From an uncultured Armatimonadota bacterium (GTDB taxonomy: Bacteria > Armatimonadota > Fimbriimonadia > Fimbriimonadales > Fimbriimonadaceae), in the NCBI GenBank assembly GCA_903899015.1, contig CAIUHP010000043.1, positions 124,001 through 188,000 on the forward strand: a DNA stretch of 64,000 nucleotides. The letters run 5' to 3'. This document shows positions 43,446-52,033 of the stretch, piece after piece; position 1 is the first letter of the stretch, and each line of letters begins with the position of its first letter. Under the pieces are notes generated by a model, which searched no databases, had not been told where the DNA came from, and worked only from the letters and a program-made list of their open reading frames with translations. Position numbers and translations under genes: made by a program.

Positions 43446-44518
43446 GCCTTTGGCAGAATCATCATTTCTTTCGGCGAATGAGTGAGGATTTCGATTCCGG
43501 TTTCGGTGATGAGAACGTCGTCCTCAATTCGAACTCCGCCGAACCCTTCAATGTAGACGCCTGGTTCGATGGTCCAAATTTGGCCAACCTCAATTACATT
43601 GGGGCTGGATGGGCTTAACCGTCCTCCGTCATGAACGACTCTTCCCAAACCATGGCCCAAGCCATGTCCGAAGTATTTTGCAAGATCGTACTTACCTAAA
43701 ATTTCTCTCGCCAGAGTGTCGACATCCTTGGCAAGCGCTCCCGCACGAATGGCACCTAGAGCTCCAAGCTGAGCTTCTAAAACGGCGTTATAAACTTCAT
43801 GGTGACGGTCGGTGGCCGCGCCGACGACGACTGTGCGTGTCATGTCGGAGTTATAACCATCCACTCGTGCTCCAAAGTCCATGGTCACGAAATCGCCTAC
43901 CTCGAGCTTTTTCTCACTGGGTTTCCCGTGAGGCCGAGCACTGCGATTGCCGCTTACCACGATTGATGGGAAAGCTACCTCCGCACCCTGACGTCGCATG
44001 AAGAACTCGAGATCCAGGCAAACATCCATTTCCGTAACTCCCGGCTGGATCATTCGCGTGATGTGCTCAAATGCAGCATCCGCGATGCCACAAGCGGCCC
44101 GAATCTTGGTGATTTCATCATCGGACTTCACCATTCGAATATCGGAAAGAATGTCGTTGATCGGTATTAGCTGCACGCCGCTGAATTTAGGAATGGATTT
44201 TTCCCAAGTCAAATAAGTGGTCGAAGCCGCCTCAAACCCTAAACTCTTCACTCCCAGTTCTTGGGCTTTCTTAGCGACAAATTCATCACCGTCCACCGGT
44301 GAGGCAAAGGAAACAACCGGCATATTGGAGATCTCTTCCCCAGCCTGAATCGTGTAGCGACTATCGGTAACAAAAACGGCCGCGTTTCCAGTCACAATCG
44401 CTCGGCCGAAGGTTCCTGTAAATCCGGTCAGCCATCCCACGTTCACTGGGTCGGAAACCATGATTGCTTCGATCCCGTCTTGGCTCATTCGAGCCCTTAA
44501 TCTTGATAATGAATCCAT
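43442..44518 (-). CDS. M24 metallopeptidase (Xaa-Pro aminopeptidase/dipeptidase type)
   Basis: The 358-residue enzyme has a creatinase-like N-terminal domain (IEAIMVSDPVNVGWLTGFTG) and a pita-bread catalytic domain with all five metal ligands in order: Asp in VTMDFGARVDG and YNSDMTRTV, His in GHGLGHGLGRVVHDGG, Glu in IEPGVYIEGFGGVRIEDDV. It removes N-terminal residues preceding proline from peptides. Its ATG shares a base with the aroQ stop (TAATG), so it is co-translated. Confidence 0.93.
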   Translation of the reverse strand: MDSLSRLRARMSQDGIEAIMVSDPVNVGWLTGFTGTFGRAIVTGNAAVFVTDSRYTIQAGEEISNMPVVSFASPVDGDEFVAKKAQELGVKSLGFEAASTTYLTWEKSIPKFSGVQLIPINDILSDIRMVKSDDEITKIRAACGIADAAFEHITRMIQPGVTEMDVCLDLEFFMRRQGAEVAFPSIVVSGNRSARPHGKPSEKKLEVGDFVTMDFGARVDGYNSDMTRTVVVGAATDRHHEVYNAVLEAQLGALGAIRAGALAKDVDTLAREILGKYDLAKYFGHGLGHGLGRVVHDGGRLSPSSPNVIEVGQIWTIEPGVYIEGFGGVRIEDDVLITETGIEILTHSPKEMMILPKA

Positions 44519-44973
44519 TACACAACCTCCTTGTCTAAGTTCAGTAGCGCATTAAGCGCCATAACATATCCGTAGCCACCAAAGCCTACAACTTGCCCAA
44601 TCGTTATGGGTGAAATAACGGACGTTCGCCGAAATTCTTCACGAGCGTGCACATTACTCAAGTGAACTTCCACAACTGGGAGCCGAACGCTTACGAGCGC
44701 ATCCCGCAAAGCGATTGAATAGTGAGTCAAGCCTCCTGGATTGATGACAATCGCGCTTGCCCACCTACGATGCTCCTGAATCGTGTCGATCAACACTCCC
44801 TCCGAGTTCGACTGAAGGATACGAACATCAACGCCGAGGGATGCTGCCGCGGTAGAGATATCCTTATCAATCTCTTCTAACGGCTTCTTACCGTAGACGT
44901 CCGGTTCACGAAATCCGGTGAGGTTTAAGTTGGGACCGTGAAGCACCAAAACGTTTAATTTACTGTTTGCCAA
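44518..44973 (-). CDS. aroQ: Type II 3-dehydroquinate dehydratase
   Basis: AroQ dehydrates 3-dehydroquinate to 3-dehydroshikimate in aromatic amino-acid synthesis. The 151-residue protein has LVLHGPNLNLTGFREPDVYG (catalytic Arg22 and Tyr27), LQSNSEGVLIDTIQEH, AIVINPGGLTHYSIALRDAL and PVVEVHLSNVHAREEFRRTS with the catalytic His. Length is normal. It overlaps the Trm112-like gene by 14 bp and the peptidase gene by 1 bp. Confidence 0.97.
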   Translation of the reverse strand: MANSKLNVLVLHGPNLNLTGFREPDVYGKKPLEEIDKDISTAAASLGVDVRILQSNSEGVLIDTIQEHRRWASAIVINPGGLTHYSIALRDALVSVRLPVVEVHLSNVHAREEFRRTSVISPITIGQVVGFGGYGYVMALNALLNLDKEVV

Positions 44974-45157
44974 CGAGAAGCTCCTTTAGCTTTTCAACCG
45001 GAATGACGTCTTCGGGAAGCAGATGAGGAATGCCCTCGATGACCGGGAATCCGTGGCCCTCAACCGTGCAGACGAGGTAATCCCCTTCTTGGACAAAAGG
45101 CGGGCGATCTGGATGGAGAGGACATCCGAGAATCTTAAGAAAATCTGGTTCGATCAT
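44960..45157 (-). CDS. Trm112-family small protein
   Basis: The ATG at 45157 overlaps the TGA of the glycosyltransferase gene (ATGA), favouring it over a longer frame, and gives 65 residues: MIEPDFLKILGCPLHPDRPP, a beta-rich middle with two further sites (LVCTVEGHGFPVIEGIPHLL) and PEDVIP. This is the YcaR/Trm112 pattern. Bacterial members have a zinc-ribbon-like fold and activate methyltransferases or have unknown roles; the usual later cysteine pair is incomplete here. Confidence 0.85.
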   Translation of the reverse strand: MIEPDFLKILGCPLHPDRPPFVQEGDYLVCTVEGHGFPVIEGIPHLLPEDVIPVEKLKELLVGKQ

Positions 45158-46236
45158 GCTGCTACTTCGCGATAGACGGCGAGCGTTCTTTCTGCAGTTT
45201 CCTTCCAGGTAAACCACTTTTCTCGCTCGAATCCACGTGTTTTCAGAAGCTCAAGTTTACTCGGATCGTCGAGCAAGGACTCGATTGATTCCGTCCAACT
45301 TGAAGGTTCCCAAGAGTCCTGAATGAGACCAGCGGCATCCACTACCTCTGGCAACGCTCCTCCTGTACTACTTATCACCGGACAGCCACACCGAAACGCC
45401 TCCAGAACGGGAATTCCAAAACCCTCATGTCGACTGGGAGCTATGTAAAGCGTGGCGGCCGAATAGAGACAGGACAGGAGTTCCGTGCTTACGTAACCAA
45501 CCGCCCGCCCGCGACTCCCCAGTCCATCATCACCCCACCCAAATTTTCCGGTGACGGCCAGAGAATGGGGGAATCGCTCGGCAAGAGCTGAAACCGCGTC
45601 AACTGCCAATTTCATGTTCTTGCGAGGCCAACGAGTTCCAACCGTAAGCAAGAATGGACTCTCAAGCCCAAGTTCCTTGGCAACTCGTTCCTTAGCTTCG
45701 AGAGGGTTAACCGCCTGAATCCACGGTGGACAGGCATTATAAGTAACGACAGTTTTCCCTTTTGATCTCGGTAAGAATCGCTCGATTTCTCCCTTGCACG
45801 TTTCCGATACTGCGAGAATTCGCTTAGCTCGCCTTACCGCGATCGGCACGCTTTGGCCCAGGATCAAGCGATCTTTGGGTTTAAACCACTCTGGTCCGAT
45901 AAGGAACGAAACATCGTGGATCGTCGTTACTCCTCGAGTTCCTACCAAAGGGCTGAGACTGTATTGGGTGTGAATCGATCTCGCACCCAATTTTCTGGCT
46001 TTGAGCGGAAAGAGCACCATGCTCCACCAGCGAGGCGAAGAAGATGGTAACGACACCCAGTTGAATCGTTCATCCAAATCAAGGCTAGCTGGCTTCGCTC
46101 CCATCCCTATCAGGTGGATGCGTACATCAGCATCGGTTTGCTTAAGACCGTGTAGCAAGCCCGTCCAATATGTGCTGTCACCAGTGCTTGTTCCATGAAC
46201 AAGTCGGGCGTCAATGGCGACGTTTAGGGTTGTCAA
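45154..46236 (-). CDS. Glycosyltransferase family 4 (GT-B)
   Basis: The 360-residue product shows the GT-B fold of GT4 enzymes: an N-terminal domain with LVHGTSTGDSTYWTGLLHGL and GVTTIHDVSFLIGPEWFKPK, then the nucleotide-sugar domain (FLLTVGTRWPRKNMKLAVDA; YIAPSRHEGFGIPVLEAFRC with the E-x7-E motif; GCPVISSTGGALPEVV). It would add a sugar to a glycan or lipid at the cytoplasmic face. The start is TTG at 46236 with no clear Shine-Dalgarno. It heads the five-gene overlapping operon. Confidence 0.9.
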   Translation of the reverse strand: MTTLNVAIDARLVHGTSTGDSTYWTGLLHGLKQTDADVRIHLIGMGAKPASLDLDERFNWVSLPSSSPRWWSMVLFPLKARKLGARSIHTQYSLSPLVGTRGVTTIHDVSFLIGPEWFKPKDRLILGQSVPIAVRRAKRILAVSETCKGEIERFLPRSKGKTVVTYNACPPWIQAVNPLEAKERVAKELGLESPFLLTVGTRWPRKNMKLAVDAVSALAERFPHSLAVTGKFGWGDDGLGSRGRAVGYVSTELLSCLYSAATLYIAPSRHEGFGIPVLEAFRCGCPVISSTGGALPEVVDAAGLIQDSWEPSSWTESIESLLDDPSKLELLKTRGFEREKWFTWKETAERTLAVYREVAA

Positions 46237-46326
46237 ATGTTGCTCACTAAAAACACGGAACGCTTAACAACGATATCATGGTTCACAATAGTGATAGCAA
46301 TCATTGTCTACGCGGATTGACCATAC

Positions 46327-46692
46327 ATGAAGAAACAGAAAAAGCCAATCGTATTAGTATTACTCCTCGCCGCACTTTTTGGCGGTGTCGCTTTCATGAA
46401 TCGCCCTGCACCTAAGCTAGGAGACGAGAATCCTCAGCAGCAGCAACCTGACCAAACGGCTAAGAGCGAAACAGCGAAAGACGTTGCAAACGATGTTTCG
46501 AAGGCCCTTGACGAACCAGTAAAGATGTCGACTCCACAAGCCCACGGCAACCACGGTGGTCCGACGGGACCCAATGGAGCAGGTGGAATCGGTTCATCGA
46601 TGATTAAAGTCGATCATGGTCCCACCAAGCCAAAGCCGAACACGAGCAGCACTTCCGCTCAGTGGTACACCGACGAAGCGAACAAAAAGTAA
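46327..46692 (+). CDS. Small membrane-anchored, low-complexity protein
   Basis: The 121-residue product starts with a lysine-rich N-terminus and one hydrophobic helix (IVLVLLLAALFGGVAFM), followed by a polar, Gln/Pro/Gly-rich extracytoplasmic tail with AHGNHGGPTGPNGAGGIG. No family recognised. It is flanked by genes on the opposite strand. Confidence 0.6.
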   Translation: MKKQKKPIVLVLLLAALFGGVAFMNRPAPKLGDENPQQQQPDQTAKSETAKDVANDVSKALDEPVKMSTPQAHGNHGGPTGPNGAGGIGSSMIKVDHGPTKPKPNTSSTSAQWYTDEANKK

Positions 46693-46783
46693 GCTTCAAG
46701 CTAGACAGTCAGCCGCAGTTCATTCAGAACCCGTTTCATTCGAATCTCATTCACCATGGGGCTCAAGAAAGGGGTTTTGAATG

Positions 46784-47560
46784 TTAAATTCGGGTTGGGA
46801 AAACCGCTAACCGCCCATTCTCCAAGCGAACACGCGTGAATCGGACTTTATAGACGTCGTCCAGTAGTGGGCTTTCCAATACTTCCTGAATCGACGAGTC
46901 CATGCCAATCTTGCCTTCATGAATCAAAACCGCCCGATTTGCCACTAACGGAGCAAGGTTCAAATCGTGAATCGCGGTAACGGTAGACCGCCCCTGCTTC
47001 GCTAATCCTCGAACGAGAGAGGCCACCGCAAGCTGATGTTCCACATCCAAGTGAGACGTTGGTTCATCGAACAATACAAGAGGAGCACCCTGGGCGAGGG
47101 CGCGTGCAATGAGCACACGCTGCTTTTCACCGCCGCTCAATTCCATTACGGAACGATCTTCTAGAAATAGGCAATCAGCTTCTTTCATTGCCTCAGTGGC
47201 CGCCTCAACATCAGCGGGAGTATCCCAGAGGGATCGAGAGATGGGCAGCCTTCCCATCGTGACGACGTCTCGCACTTTAAACTCAAATTTGAAGCTTTCT
47301 TCTTGAGGAACGAACGCGACTCGCAAAGCAACATCCCGGTGGCTTAGGCCGCTAATGTCGTCTCCTCCTAAGTAAATTCCACCATGTACGAGTTGAAGCC
47401 CCTTTGAGACTGACTTCAACAGGGTGGACTTCCCGCTTCCATTGGGTCCCAGCAGAACCACCGTTTCACCAGGAATGATGGTGAGGTCGACCTTGGATAA
47501 AACTGCGTGAGAACCGTAGCCGCACGATAGGTTTCGGCATTCGAGCAACGGTTGTGCCAT
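46784..47560 (-). CDS. ABC transporter ATPase, FecE/BtuD type
   Basis: The 258-residue ATPase has Walker A LLGPNGSGKSTLLKSV, Q-loop AFVPQEESFKFEFKV, signature ELSGGEKQRVLIARALAQ, Walker B LVLFDEPTSHLD and switch His in VTAIHDLNLAPLVA. RDVVTMGRLPISRSLWDTPA and the overall order are characteristic of iron-siderophore, heme or cobalamin importers. No matching permease or binding protein lies in the window. It begins five bases after the MsbA-like gene, an odd partner for an importer ATPase. Confidence 0.9.
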   Translation of the reverse strand: MAQPLLECRNLSCGYGSHAVLSKVDLTIIPGETVVLLGPNGSGKSTLLKSVSKGLQLVHGGIYLGGDDISGLSHRDVALRVAFVPQEESFKFEFKVRDVVTMGRLPISRSLWDTPADVEAATEAMKEADCLFLEDRSVMELSGGEKQRVLIARALAQGAPLVLFDEPTSHLDVEHQLAVASLVRGLAKQGRSTVTAIHDLNLAPLVANRAVLIHEGKIGMDSSIQEVLESPLLDDVYKVRFTRVRLENGRLAVFPTRI

Positions 47561-47565
47561 GGTTC

Positions 47566-49602
47566 TTACTCCAGGAGTCCGCCACTAAACGCTCGGAACA
47601 GCGACGCGTAGGCTCCGTTTTGGTCCATGAGCTGACTGTGGCTACCGGTCTCAATCACTTCCCCTTTTCGAAGAAGCAAGATGCGATCGGCGCGAGCGGC
47701 GGTTGTCAGCCGGTGGGCAATAAAGAGCGAAGTTCGCTCCTTCATGATTACGTCGAGCGCTTCTGTAACGGCCTTTTCGCTCGAAGCGTCCAGAGCGCTG
47801 GTGGCTTCGTCCAACAACAAGATCGCCGGCTGGCGTACCAAGGCTCGAGCAATCGCAATCCGCTGCCTCTGACCACCACTTAAGCGAATACCGCTTTCTC
47901 CAAGTTGACTGTCGTACCCTTCATCCATCGACATGATGAATTCGTCTGCATAGGCGGCCTTGGCTGCTTCCGTAACCTCATAATCGGTCGCTTCTTCCTT
48001 GCCGAGCCGAATGTTCTCGGCAACCGAACCGGCAAAGAGAAACGTTTGCTGCGGCACGACACCAATTTGGCGACGAAGCCACGAGATCTGAAGTTCTCTC
48101 AGATCGATTCCGTCAAGCAATATCTGCCCTTCTGATGGGTCATAGAAGCGTAACAAGAGATCGGCAATCGTGCTCTTACCCGCTCCACTGGGCCCCACAA
48201 GCGCCAGCGAGGTGCCCGGCTCAATCACAAAACTAACGTTTGAGAGCGCTTCGGTTCCGTCTGGGTACCGGAAAGTAACGCCTTTGAATTCAACTCGCCC
48301 CTGGGCGTTTTCAATGATCTTTCCGACCGAAAGATCCTGAACCTGGTCTGGCACACCTAACACCTCGGTGTGAATGCGGTCCGATGCCGCTTCAACCTGC
48401 TTATAAGAACTCGCCACCGAACCAATCGACTTCAGCGATTGATTGACTCGATCGAGTGCGAGAAGAAGTGCGGCGACCGTGCCAAGCTCAAGCTTGTCCA
48501 TGTAAGAAAGGTAACCGCTCGCAAAAATCACCGCAGCCAAACTGCAAGCTCCAACTAATTCAACCATCGGTCGGAGCGAAGCTACCGTTCGGGCAGACCA
48601 CATTTGGCTGTCATAGCTGGCTTCGACATGCTTTCGATAAAGCTTCTCAATCCGCTCTTCTCCCGAAAAGGCTTTGATGACCCGCGTTCCCAATAGAGAT
48701 TCCGTTGTAACGGCGCTAACGTCCGAAAGATCGTCCTGAACCTTGGCCTGGGCTCGTTTCATCTTGCGACTGTTACGCTGAATGATCAGAACCATGGGTG
48801 GCAAGAAAAGAGCCGCGACGATTGCCAGTCGCCATTCCATGATGACCACGTATCCCAGCGAGATCGTCATCCGGATGGGAGCTTCGATGCTGTCTCGCAA
48901 GATGGCAACCGCGTTCTGGTACACGTTCACATCGTTTGTCAAAACGCTTTGAATCGCACCCGCACGCTTGTCACTGAAATAAGAAACGGGAAGCTTTTGA
49001 AGCTTAGCGAAGAGCCGTTCACGAAGATCGCTTGTAAGCCGAGCGCTTGCCCGAGTCAAATAGTAGATTTGACCACGAATAAACCAGTAGCGCAACCCAA
49101 AAATAACAACAACCAATAAGCAAACCCACGCAAGCTTATGAAGGGCATCTTTGTTCCCTTCCGGATTGAAGTCTGTCTTGTTAAGTGAGGCAAGTATCTG
49201 ACTTGCCGGAACCTTAAGTTCTGGGCTCAATAATTCGGCGGTCTTATGACTTACTTCCGAAGCTGAAGTCTTATTGATAGCCGCAATACTGGGCTGGACA
49301 TGGTCGAAGGCAACTCGAACATCCTCGACTCTCCTTCCAAGATCAGGCGCGATCTTATCGGCCTCTTTGTAAAGTTGTGCCGTCAGATCCTTGGCCTCGG
49401 CTCGCTCATGAGCACTCGTTGGTGCGGCGGCGACAATCAAGCTGATGCTAGCCGCAATCAAAGGGAGGACTGCAAGGTCGAAGAGATTGCTGACAATGAC
49501 ACAGCCCAATCCCGTAACAAGGGACTTGCGCTGCTGTCGCAGTTCCGCCGCAAGGCGCGGATCAAATCGGCGAAAAAGCCTCAGCTTGGCGAGAATCTTC
49601 AA
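47566..49602 (-). CDS. ABC exporter, fused membrane/ATPase (MsbA-like)
   Basis: The 678-residue half-transporter has a type IV exporter membrane domain (~25-395) with SVSYFSDKRAGAIQSVLTND-like coupling helices (VLTNDVNVYQNAVAILRDSI) and a C-terminal ATPase: Walker A LVGPSGAGKSTIADLLL, Q-loop IGVVPQQTFLFAGSV, signature RLSGGQRQRIAIARALVR, Walker B AILLLDEATSALD, H-loop FIAHRL. A ~120-residue insert with helical, charged sequence (AHERAEAKDLTAQLYKEADK) sits after the first helix, likely extracytoplasmic. Substrate: lipid, LPS precursor or drug, by family. TTG start. Confidence 0.92.
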   Translation of the reverse strand: MKILAKLRLFRRFDPRLAAELRQQRKSLVTGLGCVIVSNLFDLAVLPLIAASISLIVAAAPTSAHERAEAKDLTAQLYKEADKIAPDLGRRVEDVRVAFDHVQPSIAAINKTSASEVSHKTAELLSPELKVPASQILASLNKTDFNPEGNKDALHKLAWVCLLVVVIFGLRYWFIRGQIYYLTRASARLTSDLRERLFAKLQKLPVSYFSDKRAGAIQSVLTNDVNVYQNAVAILRDSIEAPIRMTISLGYVVIMEWRLAIVAALFLPPMVLIIQRNSRKMKRAQAKVQDDLSDVSAVTTESLLGTRVIKAFSGEERIEKLYRKHVEASYDSQMWSARTVASLRPMVELVGACSLAAVIFASGYLSYMDKLELGTVAALLLALDRVNQSLKSIGSVASSYKQVEAASDRIHTEVLGVPDQVQDLSVGKIIENAQGRVEFKGVTFRYPDGTEALSNVSFVIEPGTSLALVGPSGAGKSTIADLLLRFYDPSEGQILLDGIDLRELQISWLRRQIGVVPQQTFLFAGSVAENIRLGKEEATDYEVTEAAKAAYADEFIMSMDEGYDSQLGESGIRLSGGQRQRIAIARALVRQPAILLLDEATSALDASSEKAVTEALDVIMKERTSLFIAHRLTTAARADRILLLRKGEVIETGSHSQLMDQNGAYASLFRAFSGGLLE

Positions 49603-49652
49603 GTAACCCTAAAGTTTGACAGATCTAGCATGCGAGTAAACCGAGATTTGCC

Positions 49653-50891
49653 TTACAGGATCGGATCCAAGACTTCAATCAACCGATCAATCTCCTCGGG
49701 AGTGTTGTAATGAACAAGACTCACGCGGACTACTCCTGCTTCCAGATCAATTCCTAGCGCTTCGCAGAGTCTGACGGCGTACATATGCCCAAATCGAATT
49801 CCAATGTTGCAAGCGTCCACGCGATCGGAAATCTCAATGCTCGAGATGGACTCATGGACAAAACTGATCGTCCCGACGCTATTGCACCCCTCGTCTCCCA
49901 GCCCAATGATTTTAACGCTCTTCTTGCCGCGAAGAAATCGAAGCAACTTAGTCTGAAGCGGTAACTCCAGACCGGTCATGACTTCAAAAGCAGATTCCAC
50001 TGTTTGACGATCGTCGACCTCTCGACCGGCTAGGAACCGAAGATAAGGTTGCAAAGCAAGGAGCCCAGCACACCCTTCATGCGAAATCGATCCCAGCTCA
50101 AATTTATAAGGAATGGAGTCTTTGGGGATAAAGAAATGGTTGGGTCCCGTCAGAGGTTCAAACGCCTCGTAAGTACCAAATAGAGCTGCCATGTGCGGGC
50201 CGTAAACCTTGTATGTGCTGTAAACGTACCAATCCACACCCCACGATTTGACATCGATGGCTCGATGAGGAGCATAGGCCACTCCGTCAACAACCACTTT
50301 GGCCCCTGCTTCATGAACCAAATCGGTGATGGCTTTCACATCCACGATCTCACCCAGCAAATTAGACACGTGTGGAAACGCGACGATTTGGGTTCGTTCG
50401 GTTAGCAGTTCTTTGAGTGATTCAAGCGAGCATTGATAAGTCTCGGGATCGACCGGCCAGGTTTTGAGAACAATTCCTCGCTTCGTGAGCTTGGCCCATG
50501 AGCCCGCATTTGCTTCGTGATTGGTCTCCGCAATGATGACTTCATCTCCGGCTTCCCAAATATCCATGTATGCGTCCGCTAAAACATGGAGTAGTGAAGT
50601 TGTCGAGCCGCCGAGTACCACTTTCCCGATTCCTTCCGCATTCATGAGTCGCTCAACAAATGCATGTGCATCCGCCACAACCTTCGTCGCCTCGATCGAA
50701 TGTCGGTACCCGGCACCTAGCTGGACATATCGTTCCACCATGTAGTCCCGAATCGCGTCCGCAACCACTCCTGGAACCTGTGACCCACCCGCGTTTTCCA
50801 AGAAAGCAAAGTCCGATTTCAAACTTGGAAACCAAGACCGAACCGCCGAGCGTTCAGGAATCGCAGGCAAGACGTGAGGGGAGGAACTCAT
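49653..50891 (-). CDS. Cysteine desulfurase-like class V aminotransferase
   Basis: The 412-residue PLP enzyme has the fold-type I class V pattern: FAFLENAGGSQVPGVVADAI, HEANAGSWAKL, VVDGVAYAPHRAIDVKSWGV and the PLP lysine in WYVYSTYKVYGPHMAALFG. It matches the 'cysteine desulfurase-like' subgroup (often TIGR01976), whose members are not proven sulfur donors. A TAACAT lies six bases before the ATG with no Shine-Dalgarno. No suf or isc genes are adjacent. Confidence 0.88.
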   Translation of the reverse strand: MSSSPHVLPAIPERSAVRSWFPSLKSDFAFLENAGGSQVPGVVADAIRDYMVERYVQLGAGYRHSIEATKVVADAHAFVERLMNAEGIGKVVLGGSTTSLLHVLADAYMDIWEAGDEVIIAETNHEANAGSWAKLTKRGIVLKTWPVDPETYQCSLESLKELLTERTQIVAFPHVSNLLGEIVDVKAITDLVHEAGAKVVVDGVAYAPHRAIDVKSWGVDWYVYSTYKVYGPHMAALFGTYEAFEPLTGPNHFFIPKDSIPYKFELGSISHEGCAGLLALQPYLRFLAGREVDDRQTVESAFEVMTGLELPLQTKLLRFLRGKKSVKIIGLGDEGCNSVGTISFVHESISSIEISDRVDACNIGIRFGHMYAVRLCEALGIDLEAGVVRVSLVHYNTPEEIDRLIEVLDPIL

Positions 50892-51192
50892 GTTTTCATG
50901 TTAGAACAAAATCCAGCCGCAAGACAGTTCAAGTTGCCATCGCAACCGCCGCATGAGCCCGAATTCGATTCGGGCCGAACCCGGAATCGTGATTTCACCA
51001 CAATGTTCCGCTGCCAAAACGTAGATGCTGAATGGTTCGTACCAGCGATTTACGTTTTGAAATTGAGCCAGAAGGTAAGCGTGTTTCGTTTCGCAAGATC
51101 AAAGGCACTGGCCCCCAAAAGCCGTCACCCAGAAGTCGGTCAGAATGCTGCAGCCCGGAACGTAGCTGCCGGGTCTCAAGGCAGAACACAAA
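50892..51192. other. Intergenic stretch, no gene recognised
   Basis: Contains a hairpin at 50957-50975 (GCCCGAA/TTCGGGC) and the TAACAT promoter-like element at 50898-50903 of the leftward gene. A 64-residue minus frame at 50995-51189 has no homology that I recognise and no ribosome-binding site. Confidence 0.4.
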
Positions 51193-51987
51193 TTAAAACC
51201 GCAATTCGGACAGATAGTCCCAACTGGACCGGAGGCAGTCGACAGGATCGCGGCGGCAGTCATCTTGCTCGACCACGTACCATTCGGTTCCAGCGTCTTC
51301 ACAAACACGAACGATATGCGGCCAATCAAGGTTGCCTTCACCGACCGGGCACATGACCGAACCGACTTTGGCGACCACTTCCATGTCCTTTACGTGAATC
51401 ACAGGCACTCGGCCCTTACAGCGCTCGAAAAGCGCCGACGGATCGACGCCAGCAACGACTGCCCAGTAAGTATCGACTTCGAGCATCAAATCAGGCGCCC
51501 CTTCTTCGATGAGGATGTCGTAGCATGGTTTCCCGGTCGCAGGATTTCGGATGAATTCGTTGCTGTGGTTATGGAACCCGAACCGAATGCCCTCCGCTTT
51601 AAACTGCTCGATGATCGGACGAACATCTTCAAGAAAGCGACGGTAGCCGTCTGGTTCAATTCCGTAATCGCCACCGATGCTTCCAACCGCTGTGTAATCG
51701 CATCCCAGGGTTTTGTGGAACTGGATCTCTTCGTCGATATTCTCGACATATCGCTTCCAGGGCCGATGAGTCGCACAGCAAATCAGGCCCGAATTTTCAA
51801 GCATCTCTTTTGCCTGAGAAGCGGAAACCTCAGGGTTGTCGCCGTTCATGCAACCCACTGCTGATAGCTGAACACCGGCGTAGCCTATCTCGTGGCACAC
51901 CTGCAAACATGCCTGGAACATCGCGGCAGTTTTCGTGTATTCGCGCAAAGTGTACATCTGAGCGGCGAGCTTGCTGATCATGTGCAA
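51193..51987 (-). CDS. Sugar phosphate isomerase/epimerase (xylose-isomerase-like TIM barrel)
   Basis: The 264-residue protein has the AP-endonuclease-2/xylose-isomerase barrel: LAAQMYTLREYTKTAAMFQA, GYAGVQLSAVGCM, RFGFHNHSNEFIRNPAT, LMLEVDTYWAVVAGVDPSAL, RVPVIHVKDMEVVAKVGS and MCPVGEGNLDWPHIV. The His, Glu/Asp and His residues at strand ends fit a metal site. GGAGGT precedes the start; TTG at 51987 sits six bases after GGAGG, ATG at 51981 twelve, so either is possible. Substrate unknown; often tied to inositol or uncommon-sugar breakdown. Confidence 0.88.
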   Translation of the reverse strand: MHMISKLAAQMYTLREYTKTAAMFQACLQVCHEIGYAGVQLSAVGCMNGDNPEVSASQAKEMLENSGLICCATHRPWKRYVENIDEEIQFHKTLGCDYTAVGSIGGDYGIEPDGYRRFLEDVRPIIEQFKAEGIRFGFHNHSNEFIRNPATGKPCYDILIEEGAPDLMLEVDTYWAVVAGVDPSALFERCKGRVPVIHVKDMEVVAKVGSVMCPVGEGNLDWPHIVRVCEDAGTEWYVVEQDDCRRDPVDCLRSSWDYLSELRF

Positions 51988-52033
51988 GGTTTACCTCCAA
52001 ATAACCTTTCCCTGCGTGATATGATGAGCAATC

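Noticed and set aside
50995-51341. Small minus-strand frames in and next to the 300-bp gap
   Set aside because: No ribosome-binding site and no recognisable family; the longer one overlaps the isomerase gene out of frame.
51265-51864. 199-residue plus-strand frame opposite the sugar-phosphate isomerase gene
   Set aside because: The minus-strand product matches a known fold throughout; this frame does not resemble any protein.
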